In this document: positions 43,493 through 53,256 of the stretch, in pieces | Layout of the letters: the number at the start of each line of letters is the position of its first letter | Numbering within the stretch: the stretch's first letter is position 1 | Assembly (NCBI RefSeq): GCF_036492835.1 | Contig: NZ_AP025314.1 | Location: 3,514,010-3,578,009 of the forward strand | Origin: Fulvitalea axinellae | GTDB taxonomy: Bacteria; Bacteroidota; Bacteroidia; Cytophagales; Cyclobacteriaceae | Length of the DNA: 64,000 bases | Direction: 5' to 3' | The notes under the pieces: model-generated | What the model was told of the DNA's origin: nothing | Databases searched by the model: none | The model's input: the letters and a program-made list of their open reading frames with translations, nothing else | Program-made: the position numbers and the translations under genes

Positions 43493-44392
43493 TTAGTTAA
43501 TGATCAGATTTCTGACTTTCTCAACTGCGATGCGAATATTCTGGATATCCTGATCCGTCACCTTCACCTCAGTACGGCTGTTGTCAACAATCACCAACTC
43601 CCCGTTCACCTCTTTCGTTGACGCCTCGCCGCTATGGAGCTTTATGTCCACCATGTCGAAGGCTTTGCCCAAAGCGTCCATTTCTTTTTGAAGCTTTACT
43701 ATATTCGGATCGTAGTCCTTGTAGAAATCCAAAAGCTTTCTGATGTTATCATAAATGATTTTTTGCTCTCCAACCTTCTCGCGAAGCTCTTCGCCCCCGA
43801 TTTTCTCTTCCACTTTCAACAACACGTGAAGGGCTTCCAGCCAACCTCCCGTCAGGAAAAGTACACTTTGGTTAGATCGCTTCTGACCCTGAAGATACTC
43901 ATTGATTTTGTTAAAGTTCTCCGTAGTCATGGTCAACAGCGAATCGGTGCTGTTGCTGTTGGTAGCCAACCGTTTGATTGTACCGAAATCGAAATACTGC
44001 CCGATTCCCAAATCGTCGGCGAGTTTCTTGATCGAATTCAAGTACCCGAGCGCTTCCTGGTTTTGCTGGTAGATGTTCGTATAGCCGAGATCCGTCCCGA
44101 AAATTCCCAGATTGAGCGCTTTTTTATAGCTACTGTTATACCCGGACACGTTCGACGGGCTGTTAAGAATATCCTTATCATATTTCGCCCCAGCATCCTT
44201 AAGCAAGAACGACACTTCAAGCGGCGAAGGTATCTGCCCGATAATTTCGCCTATCATCTCATCAGATACGGCCAACTTGGCGTCGGACAAAGAATCCAGG
44301 GAATTAATGAAATCCTGTTCGTCATTGCCCTTTTTCTTAGATCCGCACCCAAACGCGGCCAAGACAGCCAAAGCCAATAGAAACCTTTTCAT
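43493..44392 (-). CDS. Lipoprotein of unknown function
   Basis: A 299-residue lipoprotein with lipobox VLAAFGC (Cys16). The mature region is largely alpha-helical, with long amphipathic helices such as LTMTTENFNKINEYLQGQKRS and WLEALHVLLKVEEKI. It has no recognised catalytic motif. It is the first gene of a two-gene unit with the exported protein at 43028. Confidence 0.7.
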   Translation of the reverse strand: MKRFLLALAVLAAFGCGSKKKGNDEQDFINSLDSLSDAKLAVSDEMIGEIIGQIPSPLEVSFLLKDAGAKYDKDILNSPSNVSGYNSSYKKALNLGIFGTDLGYTNIYQQNQEALGYLNSIKKLADDLGIGQYFDFGTIKRLATNSNSTDSLLTMTTENFNKINEYLQGQKRSNQSVLFLTGGWLEALHVLLKVEEKIGGEELREKVGEQKIIYDNIRKLLDFYKDYDPNIVKLQKEMDALGKAFDMVDIKLHSGEASTKEVNGELVIVDNSRTEVKVTDQDIQNIRIAVEKVRNLIIN

Positions 44393-44601
44393 AGACCAAG
44401 ATTAAAAATATTTTCCAAATCGTATTTTCGATTGTAATAAAAGCACCATCCTATCAAGAAAAAACAGACGCCTCCATGTAGGAAAAAGCACTTTCGAATA
44501 TAAGAATAAAATAGTTCATTTTGAATAAATGAACTATTCATGTGTAAATTCATACATAAATCTGGCAAGATATACCTATTCCCACTCCGAACTTCATGTA
44601 C

Positions 44602-44630
44602 AAAAAAACCGGAAGCCTTTACACTTCCGG
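44602..44630 (-). terminator. Terminator of the TerB/ABC fusion gene
   Basis: On the minus strand CCGGAAG pairs with CTTCCGG (44630-44624 with 44615-44609), followed by seven T. It lies 25 bp past the stop. Confidence 0.88.
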
Positions 44631-44654
44631 ATTAAACGCCAAAATAGACGTCGG

Positions 44655-47600
44655 TTATTTTTTTCGTCCAAGCTTAATGTTGCTAATCCAGTCCACGATT
44701 TTCCGTAAAGCTTCATAATAAAGCGTCACGTAAAGCAAAATGCAGAACAGCCAGATAACGGCCAGATTGAACCTGAAAGTGTCAATCTGCATTCCCGCAA
44801 AATACTTTGTGGCCGAGAAGAAGTGCGTCCGGTAGTTCAACGGCGAAGTTGGCTTTTCCGGTTCCTCATAAATCGGATCGATTTGACGAACCAGCCTGCC
44901 GTCAAAGCGGATAATACGCTGTTTTACCGATACGTTCCTGAGCAGATCCGCCAGACTTTCGTTATAGTACGTATTTTTCAGCTCATTGATATTGTAGCCT
45001 TCCTGTCGGTTCTCCGTCATATATTGCACCAGCAAATCCACTTTGCGGTTCGCAAGGTTGAATTCGTCCAAGTAATGCGACTTCAGGTTATCCAGATATA
45101 CATCCAGTTTTTCGTAAACGTCAGCGCTGAAGCCATCCCGAGTCAGGTGTTTTTGCGAATCAAACCATTTCAGGCCCACTTTATAAGGTTCCTTTTCCAG
45201 TTCATATCCCAAAATCTTCAGGTAACGATCAACATTCTCGCGTGAATCCGAATCCGTACTCCCTATATTTTTCGAAACGTAGTCCAGTTCCGATCTCAGC
45301 TCGTTCACATAATAACTGGCCTTGAAATCGGCGTTGCGCATCTGCGACTCAAACTTGAAAAACGGCTCCGTAAAAGGATTCGACTTAAACTGATCAACCG
45401 CGACCGCTTCATACGCCCAACGCGAAACCATAATGTCCGCAACAACCGGAACCTCTCCTTTTGTACTGATAAAATCGTTAAGCTTATCGAAACGGAAAAG
45501 CAATCCGCTCAAAACCATTTGGGGAATAATCAACAAAGGAATCAGGATATAAACCGTAACGGCCGAATTGAAAGCCGAAGAAACGTTGAGGCCGAGAATA
45601 TTGGCAAAACACGAAACGGCAAAAAGCACCGACCAATACGTCAGGCCCATGTCTTTGACTTCCAGCATCACATTGCCCACCACCACAAACATAAGTGTCT
45701 GAATAGCGGACAGAGTAAACAGAATCCCGATCTTAGACATCAGGTAGGAATTCCTGCTAAGATTAAGGAATGATTCCCGCTTCAGAATTTTCCGGTCACG
45801 GATAATCTCCTCCGCACTGACCGTAAGCCCAAAAAACAGCGCCACGATAACAGCCATCATGATATAGACCGGAATATTCTCGTTATATCTGAAAAGGTAC
45901 TCGGTCTGCTCGCTGTTATTATTATATCGAATAATAAACGACAGTATAAAAGCCAATACCGGAGCCTGCAACAGGTTAATCAACAAGTATTGCTTATTAC
46001 TGATTTTGGAAAGGAAATCCCGTTTGGCAAAAATCATCGCCTGGCGGAAAACCGGCGGTATCTTAAGCGTATTCTGCGGTTTCTCCTCTACATCAGGAAT
46101 TTTATCTATCGCTTCATAATCTCCCTGAAAACGTTCAGCCCATTGTATCGGCGTGACTTTACGCTTGTTCGTCAGCTCGCCGTATTCGTCCACCACCTTG
46201 GCTTCGATGATGTTGAATACCTGTTCCGGATTCACGTTACCGCAGGTTACGCATTGCCCGCGGTCAGCGTCCACTTGGTTCGACTGACGCTTGAAATACG
46301 TCACGGCCTCTATCGGATGGCCGTAATAAATCGGGAAACCTCCGGTATCGAGAATAAACATCTTGTCGAACATCTTGTAGATGTCCGATGACGGCTGGTG
46401 GATAACAACAAAAATCAGCTTTCCTTTAAGCGAAAGCTCTTTTAGCAAGTCGATTACGTTTTCCGAATCTCTGGACGAAAGCCCGGAAGTAGGCTCATCG
46501 ACAAACATAACCGCCGGCTCGCGAATCAGCTCCAAAGCGATATTAAGCCTCTTGCGCTGACCGCCACTGATAGTTTTGTCCAGCACGTTACCGACACGCA
46601 AATCCTTGCGGTGCTCCAATCCCAGACTGGTCAAGACGGCGATCACCCTTTCGTGAAGCTCTTCGTGCTGAAGATCCGCAAAGCAAAGCTTCGCGTTATA
46701 ATATAGGTTTTGGTATACGCTTAGCTCCTCTATGAGCAAATCATCCTGAGAAACATAACCGATCACTCCTTGAGTATCATGTTTCCCTTGAGGCGTATTG
46801 ATATCGATTCCGTTGATCCGTATTTGGCCTTTACCCGGTTTTTCCAAACCGGCCAATACGTTCAGCAAAGTGGTTTTGCCCGTACCGCTACCGCCCATTA
46901 TCCCGATCAAGTTGCCCGGACCTTCCGAAATGCGGATATTACGAAGACCTACGCCTCCGTTCGGAAAACGAAATTCCTCGATATCGGCGTTGAACGAAAG
47001 TGGCGTTTCTGTTCTGGACGAATGAAACTGCCCGACCAAATCGCTATAATAAAGCGCTGTTCCTTCCGAAGCTTTGATTGTAGCGCCGTGCGAGAAAAGA
47101 TAAACCCCGCCCGGTTGCATCGGCTGACCGTTCAATGACATAGGGTTTGTGCCGTGGTTTTTGACGAAATACATCTCCACGACCGGCACGTGCATAAACA
47201 GAATCTCTCCCGTAAGCTCCGAGCGGAAATATTTGGTAGCTTCCGCCCCTTCCTTTCTTTCCGAAGCGACAATGAGAATTCCGGGATCTTCCGGCCAGTC
47301 CCCGCCATCATACAACACAAAATCGGAAACCAAACGGTAGTCTTCCGGACTGATGTTAAAAACATCCGCCACCGTATCGATGATTTCCATCCGGGTACGC
47401 GTCAGGTTCCTGTCAGAAGCCACCAACTCCAGAAGTTTGGCCAACACCACCACCTTTTGCTTCTGCGTCAGGGTTTTGTTGATCTTCCTACAGATTGCCA
47501 AGGTCTTCACAGAATCGGACATGGAGGCCCTGCGTCGTTTTTTCTTTACGACGCATCCATCTTCCTCCGTACCGGCAATCACAGGCTCTTTTTCTTGGAC

Positions 47601-47771
47601 AAAACCCGAAAGCTCGTCGTACAACGACAAGTACTCTTTCACGGTATCCTGATCCAGTTCCTGTTCGAAAAAGGAAATAACGTATTCCCTTTCGCGTTCG
47701 GTGACTCCCCCGTCCTGTTTGGTGATAATCGCGAACAGGCGTGTCAGTGCCTTTAGTATTTCCTCACTCAT
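44655..47771 (-). CDS. TerB-like/FHA-like/ABCG fusion transporter
   Basis: A 1038-residue ABC-2 type transporter. Residues 1-160 are two helical TerB-like segments (LTRLFAIITKQDGGVTERER and the KVVVLAKLLELVASDRNLT stretch). Residues 165-245 look like an FHA-like fold (SLNGQPMQPGGVYLFSHGATIKAS). The ATPase domain follows, with Walker A GGSGTGKTT (293-301), Q-loop GYVSQDDLL, signature ISGGQRKRLNIAL and Walker B AVMFVDEPTSG, all of the ABCG type. The C-terminal 450 residues are membrane helices with a large extracytoplasmic loop (about 780-960). The fold order suggests one chain supplying ATPase and permease, dimerising, with N-terminal control domains. The substrate is unknown. Confidence 0.8.
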   Translation of the reverse strand: MSEEILKALTRLFAIITKQDGGVTEREREYVISFFEQELDQDTVKEYLSLYDELSGFVQEKEPVIAGTEEDGCVVKKKRRRASMSDSVKTLAICRKINKTLTQKQKVVVLAKLLELVASDRNLTRTRMEIIDTVADVFNISPEDYRLVSDFVLYDGGDWPEDPGILIVASERKEGAEATKYFRSELTGEILFMHVPVVEMYFVKNHGTNPMSLNGQPMQPGGVYLFSHGATIKASEGTALYYSDLVGQFHSSRTETPLSFNADIEEFRFPNGGVGLRNIRISEGPGNLIGIMGGSGTGKTTLLNVLAGLEKPGKGQIRINGIDINTPQGKHDTQGVIGYVSQDDLLIEELSVYQNLYYNAKLCFADLQHEELHERVIAVLTSLGLEHRKDLRVGNVLDKTISGGQRKRLNIALELIREPAVMFVDEPTSGLSSRDSENVIDLLKELSLKGKLIFVVIHQPSSDIYKMFDKMFILDTGGFPIYYGHPIEAVTYFKRQSNQVDADRGQCVTCGNVNPEQVFNIIEAKVVDEYGELTNKRKVTPIQWAERFQGDYEAIDKIPDVEEKPQNTLKIPPVFRQAMIFAKRDFLSKISNKQYLLINLLQAPVLAFILSFIIRYNNNSEQTEYLFRYNENIPVYIMMAVIVALFFGLTVSAEEIIRDRKILKRESFLNLSRNSYLMSKIGILFTLSAIQTLMFVVVGNVMLEVKDMGLTYWSVLFAVSCFANILGLNVSSAFNSAVTVYILIPLLIIPQMVLSGLLFRFDKLNDFISTKGEVPVVADIMVSRWAYEAVAVDQFKSNPFTEPFFKFESQMRNADFKASYYVNELRSELDYVSKNIGSTDSDSRENVDRYLKILGYELEKEPYKVGLKWFDSQKHLTRDGFSADVYEKLDVYLDNLKSHYLDEFNLANRKVDLLVQYMTENRQEGYNINELKNTYYNESLADLLRNVSVKQRIIRFDGRLVRQIDPIYEEPEKPTSPLNYRTHFFSATKYFAGMQIDTFRFNLAVIWLFCILLYVTLYYEALRKIVDWISNIKLGRKK

Positions 47772-47796
47772 AATAAGCGCTCAAACCATTGAACAC

Positions 47797-47865
47797 AAAA
47801 AAGTTGCTTTCGGGGATTCCACCTACAGGCAAAGCCCGACGCAGTATCCGGAAAAGCAACTTTTG
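47797..47865 (-). terminator. Long hairpin after siaC
   Basis: On the minus strand AAAAGTTGCTTTTC pairs with GAAAGCAACTTTT around a 39-base loop, ending in a T tract. It separates the Sia-like genes from the ABC fusion gene and may be a terminator, possibly partial so that read-through couples them. Confidence 0.55.
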
Positions 47866-47882
47866 AATATATTCCGTAAGTA

Positions 47883-48248
47883 TCAGTAAGTCTTGAACTC
47901 GAAAGACAAATCGACCAACTCCGAAAACTCTTCTCCCGCTTCCTCCATATCCTCGTCATCCTCGTGGAAATACCACAGGATTCTGGTTCCGTCGATATCT
48001 TCCAAAGCTGAAAGCACATCCAGAATCAGTTTCGAAGAGGCAGTATTGAAATACTCAAGCTTGAATTCAAACTCGGTCTTGTCATTAGGGTCACCGCCGT
48101 AAGATTTTATCCAATCGAGAATCGGTTGGTAAAATTCGGCGGAATCTTCAGGCAACGATCTTCCCGATATCTCAAAGATTCCGTTTTTCTTGTCGAGCAA
48201 GATCTTTGGGGTATCTTCAGTCCCCTCTAAATTGATAATCTCCATCAT
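47883..48248 (-). CDS. siaC: SiaC-like regulatory phosphoprotein (DUF1987)
   Basis: A 121-residue protein matching the SiaC/DUF1987 family. In Pseudomonas aeruginosa SiaC is phosphorylated on a threonine near residue 68 by SiaB and dephosphorylated by SiaA; unphosphorylated SiaC activates the diguanylate cyclase SiaD. Here the candidate site is T69 (or S71/S72) in EYFNTASSK. The SiaB-like kinase gene lies 24 bp upstream. No SiaD is present in the window, so the effector is not known. Confidence 0.87.
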   Translation of the reverse strand: MMEIINLEGTEDTPKILLDKKNGIFEISGRSLPEDSAEFYQPILDWIKSYGGDPNDKTEFEFKLEYFNTASSKLILDVLSALEDIDGTRILWYFHEDDEDMEEAGEEFSELVDLSFEFKTY

Positions 48249-48272
48249 CCGTGTGTTTTTTGGTTGCCAAGA

Positions 48273-48812
48273 TCACCCGCGGGGAATGCGCGTGCTCAAG
48301 GCAAAAAATTGAGCGCTAGAATCGTCCATCTTTACAAAGTCGTACTCCAGCTTGTTTCCGGATTTCCGTGCCATATCCACGAATCCCAAGCCGGCACCGC
48401 CCTTGTCGGAGAGTTCCGTGCCCTTTATAATGTCTTTGTAGAGCTGTTTCAGCCCGTCCTTGTCCAAGTTGTTGATCCGGTCTATCCGGCCTTTCAACTC
48501 GTCGACATTTTCCTGATTAACGGGATTGCCGGAAGTGATCCAGTAATTGTCGTTGTCTTTGCCTATCATGAATACCGCGGCATGGCTCGTTTCGGAGTTC
48601 AGCTCGTCACAATGTTTGACGATATTCTGCAGACATTCCACCATCACGTTGAACACCTTGCGTTTAATGCTTGATTCCTCCCCGATGGAATCCATGTTAC
48701 GCTCGGCCATGGCCAGTACCGACTTGGTGATCTCTTGAGTGAATTCTCCCTCGTACACCAATATCAGGTTCCGGTCCCGCATGGTTTTATGTAACTCATA
48801 GATATATTCCAT
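48273..48812 (-). CDS. siaB: SiaB-like GHKL-type protein kinase
   Basis: A 179-residue SiaB-family protein (DUF6272) that should phosphorylate SiaC. Its N-box region VMVECLQNIVKHCD and the glycine-rich DKGGAGLGFVDMARKSG near residue 140 form the ATP site of the GHKL fold. It is in the same transcript as siaC. A 147-bp gap separates it from the phosphatase gene upstream, so a separate promoter is possible. Confidence 0.85.
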   Translation of the reverse strand: MEYIYELHKTMRDRNLILVYEGEFTQEITKSVLAMAERNMDSIGEESSIKRKVFNVMVECLQNIVKHCDELNSETSHAAVFMIGKDNDNYWITSGNPVNQENVDELKGRIDRINNLDKDGLKQLYKDIIKGTELSDKGGAGLGFVDMARKSGNKLEYDFVKMDDSSAQFFALSTRIPRG

Positions 48813-48959
48813 AAGGCTATTGGTTAGGATGAGATTGGGTGAAGATCATTCTCAGCCGGGAAAAATAATTGAAATATTATCGCAAATACTAAGGTCAAGA
48901 TAAATAAAATACAGAACATTTATAAAAACGTAGCTGCATTTTTTCTCCTTTTAAACATA

Positions 48960-51900
48960 TTAAAACCGTATACCGATCAACAGCATGTCATCTGTCTGCC
49001 TACCGTCGCCTTTCCACTCTTCCCATTCCTGGTCAAGCAGTCGAACTTGGGCGTCCATCGGCTCCGCGCTGTGGGCCAATATGCGCTCACGCAGACGTTT
49101 CGGCCCAAACTTCCTGTCAAGCGGTCCGCCGAACTGGTCCGGGAATCCGTCTGAACAGAAGTAAATGGCGTCGCCCTTGCTTGTTTCCACTTCATGGTTC
49201 GTGAAATGGGTCTGGTTTCGGTATTTTCCGCCACCTATCGGGAATTTGTCGCCTTTGATCTGCTCCAGTTCCCCGTTACGGATTACGTAAAGCGGTCTGT
49301 GCGCACCGGCAAACTGAACCTTTCCGGTCGCTTTGTTTATCCGGCAAAGGGCGATGTCCATTCCGTCTTTGGTGATGGCTCCTTCTTCGTCCTGTCTCAG
49401 CGTTTTCGTTACGGCGTCGTCAAGCAAATCGAGAATACGTCCCGGTTCCTTGATCTTTTTACCCGTCACGATATCGTTAAGAAGGAAATAACCGATCAAC
49501 GAAATCAACGCCCCCGGCACGCCGTGTCCCGTACAATCCACCGCGGCGATAAAGATCTCGCCGTCGGCTTCCACAAACCACGGGAAGTCTCCACTGACCA
49601 CATCTTTCGCCTTGTAAAGGACAAACGATTCCGGCAAAGCGTTGCGAAGGTGTTGCTGATTCGGCAATATCGAGTCCTGAATACGACTCGCGTAGTTTAT
49701 ACTTTCGGTAATCTTTTTATTCTTACTCTTAATCTCGGATTCGATCTTCTTCTGCTCCGTAATATCATGCGACACAAGAAGAACCGATTCGATATTTTCC
49801 GTTTCGTCAAATTCAGGGATGGCGTTCACCCGTGTCATCCGGTCGCCCAACAGAGACGGGAAGGCCAATTCCTCGTGAATTTTACCTCTCGACTCGTTCA
49901 CATTCCCCAACAGAGCATTCCACGCGTTAACAATCGGCTCCGGAAGATTTACGTCATTAAGACCACGTTTCTGATAGTGGTTAGGGGTTTCTCCGGTATA
50001 CGTTTCGATTGTCGGGTTGATGTAGAAGAAATTCCCTTCCGGATCGAGACGCGCGATAAGATCAGGCGAGTTTTCGGAAAGCGACTGCATCTTGGAACGC
50101 ATTCTTTCTTCACGCTCGGCCCTTTGTCTTTCTGTTATATCCCTTGAGTTGATGATGATGCCTCTTACGGCAGGGTCAGAGAGTCTGTTGACACCCGTAG
50201 CTTCCATCATCACCGTATCACCGTCTTTGCGCTCGTAAGCGTACTGCCCGCTAGACGGCAGGTTTGGTCTTTCTATCAGTTCGGTAAACATTCGCGCAAA
50301 AGCATCCTTGCCCTCACCGATTGCGTGTTTAACGTGGTGTGTACCCACCAACTCATCAGCACCATAGCCTACGATTCGTTCCACGGACGGACTGACATAA
50401 CGTATTGTGCCGTCCTGTTCGTAGATCGTCACAATTTCCGAAGCGTTTTCCCAGAGAAGTTGCATTCGGGTCTGGCCCATATTCACCTGCTCGATTTGAT
50501 CTTCCAGACGTCTGTTCGTCATCTGAAGCTCTTCTTGGGTCGCCTGCATTTCCTCGGCGTTTTGGCGAAGGATCTCTTGCTTTTCCCTGAGTTCGTCACT
50601 CATTTTCCGGGATTCGTTCAGCAAACTTACCGTACGAGCGTTAACTTTTATGTTAAAGATTGTCCGGGCGATGATCAAGCTGATTTCCTGAACGAACTTA
50701 ATACTACGCTCGTCAAAACGTTCGAAGCCGGCCAGCTCCAACACTCCGTAAACTTTTTCTTCGGTAATAAGAGGCACTACCAAAATACAGCTTGGCTTGG
50801 CGTCACCCAACAAACCGGAAGTCACATGCATATAGTCTTCCGGAACCTCGGTTCTCAAAACCATATCCTGCTCCGCCGCAGCCTGACCAACCAAGCCCTC
50901 AGCGAATTTAAATTCGGCCTTGAGGTATTTTTTCTTGCTATAGGCATAGCTCGCTTTCATGTCGATTACGGGCCTGTCCCCGTCCTCTTCCACCACATAG
51001 AAAGCGCCCTGAATAGCGTTTATCTTTTTGGTGATAAATTCAAGAATCTCGTCACCAAGAACCTCCAAGGAATCGTGCTGGCGCAAAATATTACCGACTT
51101 CGGCCACACCCAACACAATCCAGTTGCGTTCCTTATCCCGGGCCTCACTGGCCTGAATGCTGTCCCTCATATTGATCAATGAGGTCCCCAAAGTATCGTG
51201 TTTACTCTGAGGATTATAATCAGCGTCGTACTTTCCTTCCCCAATCCGGTAGGCAAACTCGGCCGTACGTTTCAGGGATTTCACAACATCGCCGACAGTC
51301 TTGGCCATCTCACCGATTTCGTCATCGGTTTTCTTAGGCACTTTATTCGGAAGAATACCTTTGGCTAGCAGTCCCAAAACATCTTTGAGGGAAAGTAGCG
51401 GATTAATAAGAAGTCTTGAGAACAGGATTGCCATACAGATAGCCAATACAGCGATAAAAAATCCACCAATGGCAAATTCCCAAATCAATCCCTCGATAGG
51501 CTTCTCAGCCTCTTCTTTATCAATCTTTGTAACGATTCCCCACTTAACGCTAGGCACATGCGCCCAAACACCCCAGACCGTCTTTCCACGATAATCCTGA
51601 TATTCACCTGTGCCGTCACCGCCTTTTACAGAGCGCTGAAGGCCACGATTTCTTCCGTCATTGAAGTAAACATTGCCGACTTCGGATGCCTTGGCGTGGC
51701 GCAAAGGAGAAAGTATTTCGGCCTTGTCGACGGACTCCATAGCGATCATCGTCTCGCCGGTTTCGCCCAAGCCTTCTTTATTACTTATGTAATCGAAAAC
51801 CGAAGTAACGTCAAGCGTAAACACTACATGATAATCGGAATGAAAATCATCCAACCCGACACGGCCCACGGTATTTACCAAGAATTTTTTTCCGCTCTTT

Positions 51901-52391
51901 ATAGGTTTGGTGAAAACCAACTGCCCTTTCGAAACAGCCACCAAGTCCCTATGCGCCCCCTTGGCAATAGTTGTTTTTTTGCTATTGCTTGCCTCGTTAA
52001 AGTGTTCGAAAACTACATTGCCGTCCTTATCCAGAAGCCTGGTTGCGGAAATAGTCTCAAGACCGAGCAAATGATTGCAGATCTCCTCGAGGGCCAATTT
52101 AGCGTATGCGATTTCAGTTGGGTCACCATCGGCCAACTCCATCTCATCCAATGCCTCAGCTAACTCGTCGTCTTTGAGAAATCTTCTGAGATCTGTCCTT
52201 TTTCTTTTGAAAAAATCCTCTAACCACCTACTTTTCAACGCATTGACACTCTGAAGCATCTCCACGTTCTGTTTTTTGGCGTTCTGTCGGACAAACTTTA
52301 CGGTAATGACTCCCACTATAACAACAGCGACAATAACCACTGATGTTACAGCCAGGGCAATCTTACCTCCTATTCGTATTTTTCCGAACAT
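48960..52391 (-). CDS. dCache-HAMP-GAF-PAS-PAS PP2C phosphatase (SiaA-like)
   Basis: An 1143-residue membrane phosphatase. A first helix is at 10-32, an extracytoplasmic sensor of dCache type spans about 35-305, and a second helix is near 310-335. A HAMP-like segment follows, then a GAF domain at about 440-590 and a coiled coil. PAS domains lie at about 650-765 and 770-890, with ITERQRAE and ITEQKKIE ends. The PP2C SpoIIE-like domain carries AAVDCTGHGVPGALISLIG. SiaA, its likely functional relative, dephosphorylates SiaC. It may be the phosphatase of the SiaB/SiaC pair downstream. It lies 66 bp downstream of the GAF gene and is probably co-transcribed. Confidence 0.85.
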   Translation of the reverse strand: MFGKIRIGGKIALAVTSVVIVAVVIVGVITVKFVRQNAKKQNVEMLQSVNALKSRWLEDFFKRKRTDLRRFLKDDELAEALDEMELADGDPTEIAYAKLALEEICNHLLGLETISATRLLDKDGNVVFEHFNEASNSKKTTIAKGAHRDLVAVSKGQLVFTKPIKSGKKFLVNTVGRVGLDDFHSDYHVVFTLDVTSVFDYISNKEGLGETGETMIAMESVDKAEILSPLRHAKASEVGNVYFNDGRNRGLQRSVKGGDGTGEYQDYRGKTVWGVWAHVPSVKWGIVTKIDKEEAEKPIEGLIWEFAIGGFFIAVLAICMAILFSRLLINPLLSLKDVLGLLAKGILPNKVPKKTDDEIGEMAKTVGDVVKSLKRTAEFAYRIGEGKYDADYNPQSKHDTLGTSLINMRDSIQASEARDKERNWIVLGVAEVGNILRQHDSLEVLGDEILEFITKKINAIQGAFYVVEEDGDRPVIDMKASYAYSKKKYLKAEFKFAEGLVGQAAAEQDMVLRTEVPEDYMHVTSGLLGDAKPSCILVVPLITEEKVYGVLELAGFERFDERSIKFVQEISLIIARTIFNIKVNARTVSLLNESRKMSDELREKQEILRQNAEEMQATQEELQMTNRRLEDQIEQVNMGQTRMQLLWENASEIVTIYEQDGTIRYVSPSVERIVGYGADELVGTHHVKHAIGEGKDAFARMFTELIERPNLPSSGQYAYERKDGDTVMMEATGVNRLSDPAVRGIIINSRDITERQRAEREERMRSKMQSLSENSPDLIARLDPEGNFFYINPTIETYTGETPNHYQKRGLNDVNLPEPIVNAWNALLGNVNESRGKIHEELAFPSLLGDRMTRVNAIPEFDETENIESVLLVSHDITEQKKIESEIKSKNKKITESINYASRIQDSILPNQQHLRNALPESFVLYKAKDVVSGDFPWFVEADGEIFIAAVDCTGHGVPGALISLIGYFLLNDIVTGKKIKEPGRILDLLDDAVTKTLRQDEEGAITKDGMDIALCRINKATGKVQFAGAHRPLYVIRNGELEQIKGDKFPIGGGKYRNQTHFTNHEVETSKGDAIYFCSDGFPDQFGGPLDRKFGPKRLRERILAHSAEPMDAQVRLLDQEWEEWKGDGRQTDDMLLIGIRF

Positions 52392-52457
52392 GTGCTATCT
52401 TTTTAAATCTCGGTATCGAAAAAATCGGTTCAAAAATCATTTTTCAGCGTACAGGCT

Positions 52458-53246
52458 TCATACGGCCTCAGTTTCGGCCGAATCGAGCAAAAGCTCCGAA
52501 GCAGCGTCAACCATCGCCCGGTCGTTGTTATCCAGTTTCCTGAACGAAGCCACTTCAAGCACGCCGCTTACTTTCCCGTCCACACGGATCGGGGTAACAT
52601 AAAGATGTTGAGGCGAAGCTTCGCCCAAACCGGAACGGACAAGCATATGGCCTTCCGGAACATTCTCAACATTAAGGGGATTACCCTCTTTGGCCACCTG
52701 CCCAACCACCCCTTCTCCAAACTCGAATCTCAGACGTTCGCTCTCGGGCATTGAAAAAGCGTAAGCCGCATGCGATACAGCGTAACGTTTACCTTCGAAC
52801 TCTTCCGTCTGATATACGACACCCTGAACGGCGTCGAGCGTTTTGCAAAGTCTTGACAACATGTCCTCAGCGTCTCCGCCTCCAGAGCGTACGCTTTCGC
52901 GAAACTCGTCTATATCGGTGGTCTTTTTCTTCTTGGACTTCTTTTCGGATTTCTCTACGTCCTTCTTATTGGAAATTCGGTCTACATAAACGATTTCCTT
53001 CTTGGCCTCGCCTGTTTTGGCCAGCAAAAGGAACAACAAAACCGTAGCACCGACAAGCAAGGTTCCCGCAGTCACAAAAAAACCGTCTCTCAAGACGCTC
53101 TCCAGCATTTCGGTTTCGGCCACTCCCATAGGGATTTCGGCCAAAATCCGTTGTGGCAAGTCACTCAAAAACCACAGGACTCCACACATCCCGACAACGT
53201 ATAGAAAAAACAAGCCTACGGCCAGTTTCGAAAAAAGTTTCTTCAT
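52458..53246 (-). CDS. Membrane-anchored GAF-domain protein
   Basis: A 262-residue protein with two N-terminal helices (7-28 and 55-75), a Lys-rich linker (KKSKKKKTTD) and a GAF domain from about 120 to 255. The GAF domain is a close relative of the one in the downstream phosphatase: both have the order FxEGxVGQxA, then VPExxM, SGLG/LLGDA and KVxGVLExAxF. It is probably a signal-binding partner for that phosphatase or for CheR/CheB. It starts 10 bp after cheB, so it is co-transcribed. Confidence 0.83.
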   Translation of the reverse strand: MKKLFSKLAVGLFFLYVVGMCGVLWFLSDLPQRILAEIPMGVAETEMLESVLRDGFFVTAGTLLVGATVLLFLLLAKTGEAKKEIVYVDRISNKKDVEKSEKKSKKKKTTDIDEFRESVRSGGGDAEDMLSRLCKTLDAVQGVVYQTEEFEGKRYAVSHAAYAFSMPESERLRFEFGEGVVGQVAKEGNPLNVENVPEGHMLVRSGLGEASPQHLYVTPIRVDGKVSGVLEVASFRKLDNNDRAMVDAASELLLDSAETEAV

Positions 53247-53256
53247 GGATTTGGAC

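Noticed and set aside
50325..51182. A 285-residue frame antisense to the SiaA-like phosphatase
   Set aside because: Shadow of the GAF and coiled-coil coding region; no independent motif.
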